Notes: a model not told the origin generated them from the sequence alone. Shown: positions 44,201 to 48,782, numbered from the stretch's first letter. The stretch is DNA of 64,000 bases from Saccharopolyspora dendranthemae (GCF_007829955.1 NZ_VIWX01000004.1:248001-312000); one strand, 5' to 3'. A program made the numbers and translations.

Positions 44201-47200
44201 CGGGCAGGCCCTCGGCGTGCCGGTGCCGGGCCAGGGCGTCGAGGAAGACGTTGCCGGAGGCGTAGTTGGCCTGCCCTGCGTTGCCGAAAGCACCGGCGGC
44301 CGAGGAGAAGAGGACGAACGCGGAGAGATCTCCGGTCAGCTCGTGCAGGTTCCACGCGGCGTCGACCTTCGGTCGCAGCACGGTGTGCAGGCGCTCGGGG
44401 GTGAGCGCGTCGATCACACCGTCGTCGAGCACACCGGCGGCGTGCACGACCGCACCCACCTCGTGCTGGGCGAGCAGTTCCGCCAGCGCTTCCCGGTCGG
44501 CGACGTCGCAGGCGGCGACCTGCACCCGCGCGCCCAGATCGGTGAGCTCGGCGGGCAGCTCGCCTGCGTTACCGCGGCGGCTCACCAGCAGGAGGTCCCG
44601 CACCCCGTGCTCGGTGACCAGGTGCCGTGCGACGAGCGCGCCCAGGCCGCCGGTGCCACCGGTGATCAGGACCGTGCCGTCCCAGGCCGCGGGCTCCGGT
44701 GCCGGTGCCGCGCGGACGAGGCGCGGGGCCCGCAGCTCACCGTCGTGCAGCAGCAGCTGCGGTTCGTCGGAGCCCAGCGCCTGCGGCAGGGCCGCGCGAG
44801 AGGCCTCGGTGGAATCGATCTCCACCAGGCCGAAGCTGCCGGGGTGCTCCGACTGCGCGGAGCGCACCAGCCCCCACGTGGCCGAGGAGGCGAGCTCTCC
44901 GGCCCTCGTGACGAACACGACCTTCTCGGCCCGGTGCTCCTGGAGCAGCTCCAACGAGCGCTCGGCCGAAGCGTGCGCCGAGGCGACGACGTCATCGCCG
45001 CCCGCGACCGGCACGACCAGGACCTCGGCGTCCTCGGGAGCGACCCCGCCCAGGCCGAGCACGTCCTCGCCGAGCACCCCGAAAGCCGGACTCTCACCGG
45101 TGGCCGCGACCCGGACGTGATCGATGCGGAACAACGAGTCGCGGTCCACACCGGACGCGGTGACGGGCGCGGTTCCGGCAGCAGGCCGCAGGACGAGTGA
45201 GTCCACCGAGATCAGCGGCGCTCCCGCCCCATCGGCCGCTACGACCGTCAAGGCTCCGTCGTCGGCCAGCGCCAGGCGCACCCGCAGCGCGGAGGCGCCG
45301 GTGGCGTGCAGCGACACGCCTTCCCACGAGAACGGCACGCCCGCCTCGCCCAGCCCGGCGAGCTGCGCGGCGTGCAGCGCGGAGTCCAGCAGCGCCGGGT
45401 GCAGACCGAACTCGGACGTCTCGACGTCCTCGGGCAGCTCGACCTCGGCGAACACCGCGCCGTCGGCACCGCGCCAGGCGGCGCGCAGTCCGCGGAACGC
45501 CGGGCCGTACTCGAAACCCCGCTCCGCGAAGCGCTCGTAGCAGCCCTCGACGTCCAGCGGCTCCGCACCGGCGGGCGGCCAGGTACCGGCGTCGAACGAT
45601 GCCGCGGTCTCGCCCACCGCCAGCGTGCCGCCGGCGTGCTGGGTCCACGGCTGCTCGTCCTCGGTCTCCGGCCGCGAATAGATCGTCACCGACCGCCGGC
45701 CCGTGGCGTCGGGCTTGCCGATCCACAGCTGCACCTGCACGCCGCCGCGCTCGGGCAGCACCAGCGGCGCGGTGAGGGTGAGCTCGTCGACGCGATCGCA
45801 TCCGACCTCGTCGCCGGCGCGGATCGCGAGTTCCACGAACGCGGTTCCCGGCAGCAGCACCGCACCGTTGACCGCGTGGTCCACCAGCCACGGGTGCGAC
45901 TGCCGCGCCAGCCTCCCGGTGAGCAGGACACCGTCGGAGTCGGCGAGCGACACGGCGGCCGACAGCAGCGGGTGCTGCGCGCTGCCGAGCCCTGCGGCCC
46001 TCGGATCGTTGAAGCCGAACGCACCGCCCTTGGGCCAGAAGCGCTTTCGCTGGAAGGCGTAGGTGGGCAGGTCGACGCGGCGGGCACCCGTGCCGGCGAA
46101 GCACTCGGCCCAGCTCACCGGGACGCCGCGCACGTGCACGCCCGCCAGCGCGGCGGTGAGGGTGTCGACCTCCGGCCGACCGGACCGCAGCGCGGGCACG
46201 GCGACGGTGTCCACGCATTCCTGCGCCATCGCCGAGAGCACGCCGTCCGGGCCGAGTTCGAGGAACGTGGAGACCCCGTGCTCGTGCATCCACCGCACGC
46301 CGTCGGCGAAGCGCACGGTCCGGCGCACCTGGTCGACCCAGTAGTCGACGGAGGTGACCTGCTCCAACCGCACCTGCTCACCGGTCACCGTCGACACCAG
46401 CGGGATCTGCGGCGCCTCCAGCGAGATCTCGTCCAGGACCGCGCGGAAGCCTTCGAGCGCGGGTTCCACCAGCGGGGAGTGGAAGGCGTGCGAGACGTGC
46501 AACCGGCTGGTCTTGCGTCCCTCGGCGGTGAAAGCGGTCTCGATGGCGTCGATCGCGTCCTCGGTGCCCGAGACCACGAGCGAGTTCGGGCTGTTGATGG
46601 CGGCGATCGAGGTCTCGTCGGTGAGGTGCGGCAGCACGTCGGCTTCCGCCGCGGCGACGGCCAGCATCGCCCCTCCCGGCGGCAACGCCTGGATGAGGCG
46701 GCCGCGCGCGGTGACCAGCTTGGCGGCGTCCTCGAGCGAGAAGACTCCAGCGACGTGCGCGGCGCTGATCTCGCCGATCGAGTGCCCGGCGACGAAATCC
46801 GTTGTGATTCCGCACGATTCGAAGAGCCGGTGCAGCGCGACCTCGATCGCGAACAGCGCGGGCTGGGCGAATTCCGTGCGCGCCAGCGCATCGCCGTCCT
46901 CGCCCCACATCACGTCCCGGACCGCGGGGTCGAGGTGGTCGAGCACCTCGTCCAGCGCTTCGGCGAAGGCGGGGAACCGCGCGTGGAGCTCACGTCCCAT
47001 GCCCGGGCGCTGCGCGCCCTGACCGGTGAACAGGTGCGCCAGCTTCCCCCGCCCCTGCGCGACGGCCTGCACGACGCGCGGTCCCGCTTCGCCGCGCGCG
47101 AGCCCCTCGAGGGCGGTCCGCAAGGAGGTGACGTCGTCGGCGAGCACGACGGCCCGCTGCTCGAAGCTCGACCTCGTGGTCGCGAGAGAATAGGCGACAT

Positions 47201-48695
47201 CGAGCGGAGAACCCTCCACTGCGGACAGACGTGCGGCCTGCTCCTGCAGCGCCGCGCGGGTGCGCCCGGACACCAGCACCGGCACCGTCGACACCGGGAT
47301 CGGGTCCTGCTCGGGTTCGGGATCGACGACCGGCGCCTGTTCGATGATCGTGTGCGCATTCGTCCCGCTGAGGCCGAACGAGGACACCGCGGCGCGGCGC
47401 GGTTCACCGGTCTCCGGCCACGGCGTGTTCTCGGTGACCAGCCGCACAGCACCGGCGGACCAGTCGACGTGCGAGGACGGCTCGTCGACCAGAAGGGTCC
47501 GGGGCACCACCCCGTTGCGCATCGCCATGATCATCTTGATCACGCCCGCAACACCGGCGGCGGCCTGCGTGTGACTGATGTTGGACTTCACGGAGCCGAG
47601 CAGCAGCGGCCGGTGCTCGTCGCGGTTGCGGCCGTAGGTGGCCAGCAACGCCTGGGCCTCGACGGGGTCGCCGAGGGTGGTTCCGGTGCCGTGCGCGTCC
47701 ACGGCGTCGATCTGGTCGGCGGTCAGTCGCGCGTTGACCAGCGCCTGCTGGATGACGCGCTGCTGCGAGGGCCCGTTGGGCGCGGTGAGACCGTTGGAGG
47801 CGCCGTCCTGGTTCACCGCGGATCCGCGCAGCACGGCGAGGACGTCGTGGCCGTTGCGCTGCGCGTCGGACAACCGTTCCAGCACCAGCACACCGGCGCC
47901 CTCGGCCCAGCCGGTCCCGTCCGCGCTGTCGGCGAACGAGCGGCAGCGACCGTCCGACGACAAACCGCCCTGGCGGCTGAACTCGATGAAGGTCGCGGGG
48001 TTCGACATGACGGTGACGCCGCCTGCGAGGGCCATGGAGCACTCGCCGTTGCGCAACGCGTGCGTGGCCATGTGCATGGCCGCGAGCGACGACGAGCACG
48101 CCGTGTCCAGCGTGACCGCCGGGCCGACGAGCCCGAGGGTGTAGGCGATCCGGCCGGAGATGACGCTCTGCGAGCTGCCCAGCAGGGCCGTTCCCTCGCC
48201 GCCCTCGCCGGGTGCGAGCTGGTAGTCCTGGTTCATCGCACCGACGAACACGGCGGTCTCGGTGCCCTTGATGGAGTGCGGGTCGATCCCGGAGCGTTCC
48301 AGCGCCTCCCAGGTCACCTCCAGCACCACGCGCTGCTGCGGGTTCATGCCGAGCGCTTCGCGGGGCGAGATGCCGAAGAAGTCGGCATCGAAGTCCCCGG
48401 CGCCGCTGAGGAATCCACCTCGGTCGGTGGCCGACATCGCCAGCATCTCCGGGTCCCAGCCGCGGTCGTCCGGGAACTCCCCGACGCCGTGCTCGCCGGC
48501 GGCGACCATCCGCCACAGCTCTTCCGGGCCGGTGATTCCTCCGGGGTAGCGGCAGCCGATGCCGACGACGGCGATGGGTTCCTGCGCAGCGGCCTCCACA
48601 TCGCGCAACCGCCGCCGGGTCCGCTGGAGGTCCGAACTGGCCCGCCGCAGGTAATCCCGGAGCTTCTGCTCGTTGTCCATCTCCACCAAACCCAT
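21627..48695 (-). CDS. Type I PKS, six modules (A-F)
   Basis: A 9,022-residue modular PKS. Residues 6-36 (MDNEQKLRDYLRRASSDL...) are an N-terminal docking coiled coil, so the protein receives a growing chain and is not the loading protein. Six modules start at about residues 39, 1698, 3184, 4681, 6147 and 7488: KS-AT-DH-KR-ACP; KS-AT-KR-ACP; KS-AT(methylmalonyl)-KR-ACP; KS-AT-KR-ACP; KS-AT-(KR)-ACP; KS-AT-KR-ACP; then a C-terminal docking segment (about 8950-9022) ending in a DDLVQAALDG helix. All KSs have the active Cys. From memory this domain order is that of AmphI, NysI and FscD, the polyol-region synthases of polyene macrolides. The first ATG is at 48695; an ATG at 48680 aligns better with the left-edge PKS start (MPDEEKL) and may be the true one. 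Neither has a strong Shine-Dalgarno sequence. Confidence 0.97.
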   Translation of the reverse strand: MGLVEMDNEQKLRDYLRRASSDLQRTRRRLRDVEAAAQEPIAVVGIGCRYPGGITGPEELWRMVAAGEHGVGEFPDDRGWDPEMLAMSATDRGGFLSGAGDFDADFFGISPREALGMNPQQRVVLEVTWEALERSGIDPHSIKGTETAVFVGAMNQDYQLAPGEGGEGTALLGSSQSVISGRIAYTLGLVGPAVTLDTACSSSLAAMHMATHALRNGECSMALAGGVTVMSNPATFIEFSRQGGLSSDGRCRSFADSADGTGWAEGAGVLVLERLSDAQRNGHDVLAVLRGSAVNQDGASNGLTAPNGPSQQRVIQQALVNARLTADQIDAVDAHGTGTTLGDPVEAQALLATYGRNRDEHRPLLLGSVKSNISHTQAAAGVAGVIKMIMAMRNGVVPRTLLVDEPSSHVDWSAGAVRLVTENTPWPETGEPRRAAVSSFGLSGTNAHTIIEQAPVVDPEPEQDPIPVSTVPVLVSGRTRAALQEQAARLSAVEGSPLDVAYSLATTRSSFEQRAVVLADDVTSLRTALEGLARGEAGPRVVQAVAQGRGKLAHLFTGQGAQRPGMGRELHARFPAFAEALDEVLDHLDPAVRDVMWGEDGDALARTEFAQPALFAIEVALHRLFESCGITTDFVAGHSIGEISAAHVAGVFSLEDAAKLVTARGRLIQALPPGGAMLAVAAAEADVLPHLTDETSIAAINSPNSLVVSGTEDAIDAIETAFTAEGRKTSRLHVSHAFHSPLVEPALEGFRAVLDEISLEAPQIPLVSTVTGEQVRLEQVTSVDYWVDQVRRTVRFADGVRWMHEHGVSTFLELGPDGVLSAMAQECVDTVAVPALRSGRPEVDTLTAALAGVHVRGVPVSWAECFAGTGARRVDLPTYAFQRKRFWPKGGAFGFNDPRAAGLGSAQHPLLSAAVSLADSDGVLLTGRLARQSHPWLVDHAVNGAVLLPGTAFVELAIRAGDEVGCDRVDELTLTAPLVLPERGGVQVQLWIGKPDATGRRSVTIYSRPETEDEQPWTQHAGGTLAVGETAASFDAGTWPPAGAEPLDVEGCYERFAERGFEYGPAFRGLRAAWRGADGAVFAEVELPEDVETSEFGLHPALLDSALHAAQLAGLGEAGVPFSWEGVSLHATGASALRVRLALADDGALTVVAADGAGAPLISVDSLVLRPAAGTAPVTASGVDRDSLFRIDHVRVAATGESPAFGVLGEDVLGLGGVAPEDAEVLVVPVAGGDDVVASAHASAERSLELLQEHRAEKVVFVTRAGELASSATWGLVRSAQSEHPGSFGLVEIDSTEASRAALPQALGSDEPQLLLHDGELRAPRLVRAAPAPEPAAWDGTVLITGGTGGLGALVARHLVTEHGVRDLLLVSRRGNAGELPAELTDLGARVQVAACDVADREALAELLAQHEVGAVVHAAGVLDDGVIDALTPERLHTVLRPKVDAAWNLHELTGDLSAFVLFSSAAGAFGNAGQANYASGNVFLDALARHRHAEGLPAVSLAWGAWEQEGMLSPVEAERMARVGMPPLPVAEGLRLFDSAIAADEPVVVPAKLDLATMRTRGEVPALLRGLIRTRTRRQAAGSQTADTLVQRLAALSEEDRQDAVLELVRGRIAAVLGHAGGAEIEPERQFQDLGFDSLTAVELRNQLTAVTGLRLPATMVFDYPTPAALAGHLLGELLGEQVQAQVVPGARTPDEDDPIVLVGMGCRYPGGVDSPDALWRLIDEGGDAVSGLPTNRGWDLERLYHPDPDHPGTSYARFGGFLHDAGEFDAGFFGMSPREALATDAQQRLLLEVVWEAVEHAGIDPRSLRGSPTGMFAGVMYSDYGAGLGGGDFEGFQGSGTSPSVVSGRVSYTLGLEGPAVTVDTACSSSLVAMHWAMQALRAGECSLALAGGVTVMSTPTALIEFSRQRGLSPDGRCKAFSDTADGVGWSEGVGVVVLERLSDARRNGHRVLGVVRGSAVNQDGASNGLMAPNGPAQQRVIRSALASANLGPSDVDVVEAHGTGTSLGDPIEAQALLATYGQDRDEALLLGSVKSNMGHTQAAAGVAGVIKVVQAMRHGVLPKTLHVTEPSSRVDWSEGAVEVLAESTAWPQHDRPRRAGISSFGISGTNAHLIIEQPPKERVPDSGPEEPGAVPVLLSARTRHAVRAQAARLRSHLDANPQARLTDLAHSLATSRTAFEQRAAIVAEDRDSLLRSLDALAADRPDPAVITGDAETGRLAFLFSGQGAQRLGMGRALHAQHPVFAEALEEVLAHLDPAVRELMWGDDQELLNQTGIAQPALFAVEVALFRLVRSWNVKPSALAGHSVGEIAAAHVAGVLSLEDACTLVSARASLMQALPEGGAMVAVQASEAEVFPLLSGGVSIAAVNGPESVVLSGVESEVLELAQRWKSQRLKVSHAFHSPLMDPMLEDFRAVVEGLTFREPEIPVVSSGDVTSPEHWVRHVRDAVRFDDGVVALRDSGVTTFLEIGPGGALSALVDECVPLLREDRDEPAALVTALARLHVHGVRVDWSAHFAGARRVDLPTYAFQHEHYWPVATGAPVADGQVDPADTRLWAAIERGDAAELASMLGLDLEDRSQLDSLIPALSSWRKGNQDKTRLDAWRYRVLWAPLRATGTPVLEGTWLLLTSTGAGDELVEPVRAALSAAGAEVSVVPLDEACLDAVVLAERLPDCTGAVSLVALDERPSAEHPALSVGLGLTLALTRTLEAPLWTATRGAVSTGTADEITSLAQAAVWGFGRVAALEDPQRWAGLLDLPEVLDERAAQRFVAVVAGIGRDRAEDQVAVRSTGLLGRRLVRRTVDALPHSHTGRGTVLITGGTGALGAETARWLARCGVERLVLTSRRGAEAPGAAELIDQLRELGPRVEVVACDVADRDAVAALLDRIPDLTGVVHAAGVGQSAPLAQTSHAEFVDVLSAKVLGAITLDELLADRELDLFALFGSIAGVWGSGGQSAYAAGNALLDALAEQRRARGLTATSVAWGPWAESGMATHEAVAEDLSRRGLTPLPPQLAIAELNRAVVQGDANVTIADVDWENFHPVFTSSRPSPLLADLPEVRALAETSATPAEDSDFARRLRDLSAADQERRVLELVRAEAAATLGHRSAEEVGEKRAFRDIGFDSLTAVELRKKLSAATGLTLPATLVFDHPTPKVLAEHLVGELLGASEGAVARRPQAGGASDEPIAIIGMSCRFPGGVTTPEEFWELIRTGTDAITEFPSDRGFDVSALHDPDRDRPGTTYTTAGGYLDDAAEFDPAFFGISPREALGMDPQQRLLLESTWEAIERAGIDPAALRGTSTGAFIGSSYIEYGGGDAGSEGYQVTGSSPSVLSGRVSYLFGLEGPAVTVDTACSSSLVALHLACQSLRSGESQYALAGGVTVMPNPKPLIAFSQQRALAADGRCKAFADSADGMILSEGIGVLMVERLSDAERHGHPVLAVVRGSAINQDGASNGLSAPNGPSQRRVITQALANAGLEPSDVDALDAHGTGTALGDPIEAQALLATYGQHRDADRPLLVGSVKSNIGHTQSAAGVAGVIKMVMALRHGALPETLHCDTPSTHVDWSAGHLSLLQEEQSWPETGRARRGAVSSFGISGTNAHIILEGAASEQPLAARAEHEGPVPWPVTARSAQALDAQVERVREVDAEPVDVGFSLTTRSQLEHRAVLLDGVEAVRGVADVDGKVAFVFPGQGAQWVGMGAQLLDESPAFADRFAECAVALAPFTDFSLVEVVRGGLPLDRVDVVQPVTWAVMVSLAEVWRAHGVEPDVVLGHSQGEIAAACVSGALSLQDAARVVALRSKAIAGALAGRGSIASVALAADEVEPRLADWDGGLSLAATNGPRSVAVSGDLDALDEFCAALIEEGVRVRRIEVDYASHSRHVEDLHDELLRELAPIRPQRPEVPFLSTVTGERIDGPDTDAEYWYQNLRRTVRFTEAVDALLTSGHQAFIEVSAHPVLTPGVQDAIDDADARALACGTLRRDDGGTGRVLHSLAEAYVRGIGVDWSARFTDARRVDLPTYPFQRERFWIEPAIPGQAEADPADAEFWTAVEQSDLAALTTSLHVDEDSLAAVLPALNSWRERRREESTTDSWRYRVVWKPLRGQQDAHLTGTWLLVTAESNPGEDVAAALAGHGADVRRVVLDETCSDRAVLAQRLGDVLDESGSPSDFTGVVSLLPAAETATEDSAELPMGLVLTVALVQALGDAGIDAPLWNVTRNAVSTGRSDAVEHPTQAMAMGLGWSAALEHPQRWGGSIDVPEELDQRSARRFAGVLAQPGDEDQFAVRVNGVLTRRVVHAPARSDRSEPWTPRGTTIITGGTGTLGPHVARWLAHLGAEHLVLTSRSGQDAPGAAELARELAELGTPTTVVACDVADRDSVAALLDRLSAEGHQVRAVLHAAATIGLHPIDDATADVLAEVLSAKVHGARNLDALLPDDLDAFVLFSSVSGMWGSGDHAAYVAGNAYLNSLAAHRRARGLRATAISWGIWSDDLGLGRVDPEQIRRSGLEFMKARLALGSLQRAIEDDETELAIAHVAWDRYHPVFTAARPTTLFDEISEVRRRNAAAEQAATSDGGAVARLRALPAGERGQAVLQLVRSEAATVLGHSSPDALPEDRAFREVGFDSITAVDLRNRLVAATGLRLATTMVFDHPSVLALTDHLLAEIGGGDTRHDAPVVAAVAEDEPIAIVGMACRYPGGVSSPEDLWRLVADGVDAISGFPADRGWDGFLHDPDPDRPGSTYSVQGGFLHDAADFDPGFFGISPREALSMDPQQRLLLETAWEAIERAGIDPHRLRRSLTGAFIGASYQDYSAGAGGAAPDEGHMITGALSSVLSGRISYLFGLEGPAVTLDTACSSSLMALHLACQSLRGGESSLALAGGVSIMSTPGAFVGFSRQRALAADGRCKAYSDAADGMTLAEGVGLVLLERLSDAERNGHKVLAVVRGSSVNQDGESNGLTAPNGLAQQRVIRQALANARLQPSDVDVVEGHGTGTALGDPIEADALLATYGQGRERPLLLGSIKSNIGHTQMASGVASVIKMVQALQRDVLPRTLHVEQPSTKVDWVPGAIDLLAEETSWPEAGRPRRAAVSSFGLSGTNAHAILEQAPAVEQPDAEQREPVGGTVPVLVSARAAGALRQQAARLLELLDDQPDAHLTDLAGTLATARSTFEHRAAVIAEDRDGLVRGLTALRDDQPEAALVRGVSTRGRTAFLFSGQGSQRLGMGRDLHERFPVFADAFDEVCAHLDSRQDRPLREVMWGEDAELLNRTEFTQPALFAVEVALFRLVESLGVTPDQLVGHSVGEIAASHVAGVLSLEDACALVSARASLMQALPEGGAMVAVQAGEAEVLPLLSEGVSIAAVNGPDSVVLSGVEGEVLELAQRWKSQRLTVSHAFHSPLMDPMLEDFRAVVEGLTFREPEIPLVVAGDVTSPEHWVRHIRDAVRFADNVAQLEQRDVRAALEIGPGGTLSALAQEILGADAVLAPALRSDRDEVPALLASLALLHVRGTGVDWPAFFDGSGARAVDLPTYPFQHERFWPEAAAPADEPAETAVSLDEQFWDAVEREDFTALAEWRRRHQMSEVDSWRYGVTWRPVTTTAMPTGRWLVLQNPGQRAHDLLDGLGVDTVRLEIAGTDRDELARALHDLDDSFSGVLSLLALEADLHEGLTRTTAAAQALGDSGVEAPLWVATRGAVAAGTRDAGPAPDQAAVWGLGRVIALEHPQRWGGLIDLPQQLDRNAVRRLAGVLAGTGEDQVAVRPSGVYARRLVRSEADDQAGREFRPGTVLVTGGTGALGAHVARWLAEAGAEHLLLVGTRGANAPGAAELAQELGDRVTIAACDAADRDALAALLAEHHVTSVFHAAGVVEDALVDSLTSESFANVLRTKAIAARNLHELTGDLDAFVLFSSTAGVIGAAGQGNYAAANAFLDAFAEMRRAQGLAATSIAWGPWAGSGMAVDEGVEERLRRGGFAPMPPKQAIAALQRAIERGDTSLTVADIDWSRFLPGLTHLRPAPLVSDLPEVRRVSIGAESAAEQQPEPLRELAGLPEADRRRAVLDLLMAHVAGVLGHARATEIDPDRAFRDLGFDSLTTLELRNRLAAATGLTLPASLLFDHPTPVDLAEFLLGEAVGAAGTEPAVITRTGTGPAADEPIAIVGIGCRFPGGIGSPEELWRLLLDGEDTAGPFPDDRGWDLTALDAGASATREASFLRGAAEFDAAFFGISPREAMAMDPQQRLVLETAWESLERAGIDPVSLRGSETGVFVGTNGQDYEHVLRRSQDLDVLGYLATGNTASVMSGRLAYALGLEGPAVTVDTACSSSIVAMHWAAGALRGGECSLALAGGVSVMSSPDSFVEFTAQDGLAPDGRCKAFADAADGTSWSEGVGVLVLERLSDATRNGHEVWGLLRGSAVNSDGASNGLTAPNGPSQQRVIRNALADAGLSSADVDAIEAHGTGTTLGDPIEAQALLAAFRDRDRPLWLGSVKSNLGHAQAAAGVAGVIKMVMAMRQGILPRTVHVDEPTSHIDWDSGALSLLTEAVEWPETGRPRVSGVSAFGLSGTNAHVVLEGVPERDAATAQRGVTPAPWLVSGKTAAALQAQIERVRGAEGEAIDVAYSLATSRSAFAHRAALMPADSGPVELARCVVRRGGASAFLFSGQGAQRVGMGRGLYDRFPVFADALDEVLDQLDPQLREVMWGEDADALNQTGFAQPALFAVEVALFRLVEWLGVTPDHLVGHSVGEIAAAHVAGVLSLADACALVSARASLMQALPEGGAMVAVQAAEADVLPLLTEGVSIAAVNGPDSVVLSGVEGEVLELAQRWKSQRLTVSHAFHSPLMDPMLENFRAVVERLVFHQPSIRLTTGGDVTSPEHWVRHVRDTVRFADDVDAAREAGATRFVEIGPDGPLSALVEGSVPLLRRDRDEQQAFASALGRMFTEGHDVNWESFFEGTGARRIHLPTYAFQRERYWPDTVAGTVLDRPGQENWLYTTTWTPVTGTGLAPGTWLALVPAGDAWAAAAAHALGDDVVRAETVGEAPAQDFAGVVSLLGTGPDELLEVLAGAGITAPLWCVTRGAVAVAGEPLRGTAQAHVWGAGQVAALEHPDRWGGLIDLPEVVDGWLGQVPDDENEVAIRADGVHARRLVRVASAEEAWKPRGTVLVVGGTGPMGELVARWLTDNGADHLVLTGAEEPSEEMREHPATVAICDTADRDGLIALLDGVDDLTAVVHAGEEHAEAPEHALAGLAHLDELLGERDLDAFVVLGSIAGTWGVRGGSPQAAHDARLEAFARRRQSRGRPTRFVAWGPWAETTDRSMSSHLRLSGLPAVPAQRSLTALGRVVAGQEPAVAVADVRWETFAGALGERAVLFSGIPEARAVRTGEPDAEPAMRQELLAMPEGRRRSAVLTLVRERAAAVLGHGDSDAVEQDAPFRDLGFDSLTAVDLRNQLTGATGLALTATLVFDHPTPTELADHLLAELTGETDAPVALPVGPAADEPIAIVGMSCRYPGGVRSPEDLWRLLVDEVDAVGEMPADRGWDLGALFDEGRSATRCGGFVHDVADFDPDFFSISPREALVMDPQQRLVLEAAWESLERAGIDPGRLRGSATGVFVGGGSGEYRAPAEITGMEWQTAQSASLLSGRVAYAFGLQGPTVSVDTACSSSLVSLHLAAQALRSGECSMALAGGVTVMATPVGFVEFSAQGALSRDGRCKAFSDAADGTGWSEGVGMLVLERVSDAERHGHQVLAVVRGSAINSDGASNGLTAPSGPAQQRVIRQALATAGLEPSDVDAVEAHGTGTELGDPIEAQGLLATYGQDRERPLWLGAVKSNIGHTQAASGVAGVIKMVMAMRHGELPKTLHVDAPSSHVDWESGALELLTERTGWPEAGTPRRAGVSSFGASGTNAHVIIEQHAPRREEDGGAAAVPVTEVLVPVSGRTPAALREQARRLLGHVRSGAFPLTDVACSAATTRAAFEHRAGVLATDHEELVDGLTALVDDRSAPGVLRGEAARNRKLAFLFSGQGAQRVGMGRGLHTRFPVFADALDEVLDQLDPHLREVMWGEDAELLNRTEFAQPALFAVEVALFRLVEWLGVEPDHLVGHSIGEIAAAHVAGVFSLADACRLVSARASLMQSLPEGGAMVAVQAAEADVLPHLTDGVSIAAVNGPQSVVLSGVESEVLELASRWKPKRLSVSHAFHSPLMDPMLDDFRAAVAEVSFHEPQIPLASSGDVTSPEHWVRHVRDTVRFADGVDAVRESGVTGFVEIGPDGPLSALVEGSVPVLRRERDEEAWFTSSLGRLFVDGVTVDWSAFFEGTGARRIDLPTYAFQRQRYWPDALSQPTSAGAHDADDHAFWDAVEREDFPSLENVLQVDGAALSQVLPALLDWRKQHQDLAEVDRWRHRIAWRPLGGAHPGEPTGTWLAVVPRDADEQVTAAVNALGTDTVLVEVDAPDRDAIADLLRSYDTEFDGVVSLLALTSPSGGSVPDGVLLTAALIQALGDARITAPLWCVTRRGVSTGASDELDDVTQGAVWGLGRVAALEHPERWGGLVDLPGQLDDGAATLFRAVLSGVDGEDQVAVRAGGAFARRLVPAPAPTSEQKPTAAWKPSGTVLITGGTGALGGHVARALARDGAEHLVLASRRGPDAPGADELRDELRSAGVGVTIAACDVADRASLEALLAEIPGPLTGVVHTAGVIDDGVLDRLTPERFQEVFRTKVDSALLLDELTSDLTAFVLFSSASSAVGSPGQANYAAANAMLDALAERRRSGGLPATSIAWGAWGGGGMAGSAEAEQSAQRAGIIPMDPELACTALRQLAVESGPTAVVTAVDTGRSGRPARPSPLMRELIPDDAPEASGPQEPALPEQIRALEPERRSDVVLELVRTLSAAVLGQQDVEVVRPDRPFRDLGFDSLAVVELRNQLGAATGLSLASTLVFDHPTPADLAEHVLGELLPDSAASATRADDEEAEIRRLLGKVPLSQLREIGVLEPLLQLISREDETSGADETSHDDGIDSMSVDDLVQAALDGQD
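26862..26915 (-). other. Mutated KR active site, module E (Tyr to Gln, Asn to Asp)
   Basis: The minus strand encodes GTWGVRGGSPQAAHDAR. Aligned without gaps to the A-type KRs of modules B and C, the catalytic Tyr position is Gln (26877-26879) and the conserved Asn is Asp (26865-26867). Other parts of the domain have also shrunk, for example the AGVxD region before the active site, as expected for a long-inactive domain. Confidence 0.87.
28222..28310 (-). repeat. 89-bp segment identical to one in module D (AT, module E copy)
   Basis: This AT segment, just downstream in the gene of the HAFH codons, matches 32530-32618 in module D base for base. Flanks on both sides are nearly identical as well. 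The identity includes silent positions, indicating recent exchange between neighbouring modules. Confidence 0.85.
30259..34654 (-). other. PKS module D: KS-AT(malonyl)-KR-ACP
   Basis: Residues ~4681-6146. The KS is intact (LDTACSSSL) and the AT malonyl type (GHSVG, HAFH). A short linker (FWDAVEREDF...) leads to the KR; no DH. The KR has GGTGALG and the active-site stretch AGQGNYAAAN near base 30940, so it should be active. The B-type LDD signature is degenerate (GVVEDAL), and the A-type Trp is absent (GVIGAAG). Overall it looks B type, but the hydroxyl configuration is less certain than for modules A, F, G, I and J. The ACP serine lies in LGFDSL near base 30438. Predicted outcome: a beta-hydroxyl. 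Confidence 0.87.
32530..32618 (-). repeat. 89-bp segment identical to one in module E (AT, module D copy)
   Basis: Partner of 28222-28310, in the AT of module D. Near-identity extends to about 32468-32640 with scattered mismatches. Confidence 0.85.
34655..39147 (-). other. PKS module C: KS-AT(methylmalonyl)-KR(A2-type)-ACP
   Basis: Residues ~3184-4680. The KS is intact (VDTACSSSL). This is the only AT in the window with GHSQG and YASH (bases 37062-37073), the methylmalonyl-CoA signature; all other complete ATs have HAFH. The KR lacks LDD and has the A-type Trp (GMWGSG) with a His three residues before the catalytic Tyr (DHAAY; His codon 35331-35333, Tyr 35322-35324), the A2 pattern linked with reduction of an epimerised alpha-methyl intermediate. 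The ACP serine lies in VGFDSI near base 34826. Predicted outcome: a beta-hydroxyl with a methyl branch. In polyene macrolides the branch from the equivalent module is oxidised by a P450 to the exocyclic carboxyl group; no such P450 gene is in the window. Confidence 0.92.
37062..37073 (-). other. YASH motif of the methylmalonyl-specific AT, module C
   Basis: The minus strand reads TAC GCC TCG CAC (Tyr-Ala-Ser-His). It replaces the HAFH of the malonyl-specific ATs and is paired with GHSQG near bases 37366-37380 in the same domain. Confidence 0.9.
39148..43605 (-). other. PKS module B: KS-AT(malonyl)-KR(A-type)-ACP
   Basis: Residues ~1698-3183. The KS is intact (VDTACSSSL) and the AT malonyl type (GHSVG, HAFH at about residue 2403). 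No DH. The KR has GGTGALG and lacks LDD. It carries the A-type Trp (GVWGSG) with Gln rather than His three residues before the catalytic Tyr (GQSAYAAGN), the A1 pattern. The ACP serine lies in IGFDSL near base 39320. Predicted outcome: a beta-hydroxyl of the configuration opposite to the B-type modules. In amphotericin-type chains the hydroxyl from this module carries the mycosamine sugar. Confidence 0.89.
43606..48695 (-). other. PKS module A: docking-KS-AT(malonyl)-DH-KR-ACP
   Basis: Residues 1-1697. The docking coiled coil and an intact KS (LDTACSSSL) come first, so this is an extension module. The AT is malonyl type (GHSIG, HAFH near base 46480). The DH is intact: HAVNGAVLLPG with the His at 45876-45878 (residue ~940), the FEYGP motif and the DSALHA acid. 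The KR is B type (GVLDDG; QANYASGN near base 44265). The ACP serine lies in LGFDSL near base 43775. Predicted outcome: a double bond. It is the only module in the protein with a DH, as in AmphI/NysI, whose first module makes the last double bond of the polyene. Confidence 0.92.
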
Positions 48696-48782
48696 CTCGA
48701 CGACGCCCGTTCCGACGGCCCACCGGCCTGGACGCGATCACGCAGGAGGAACGACCCGCCGGGAAGTGTTGTGCAACAGCAG

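Noticed and set aside
48678..48695. Module A as a loading module
   Set aside because: It has a docking coiled coil, a KS with Cys and not Gln at the active site, and reducing domains, so it is an extension module.
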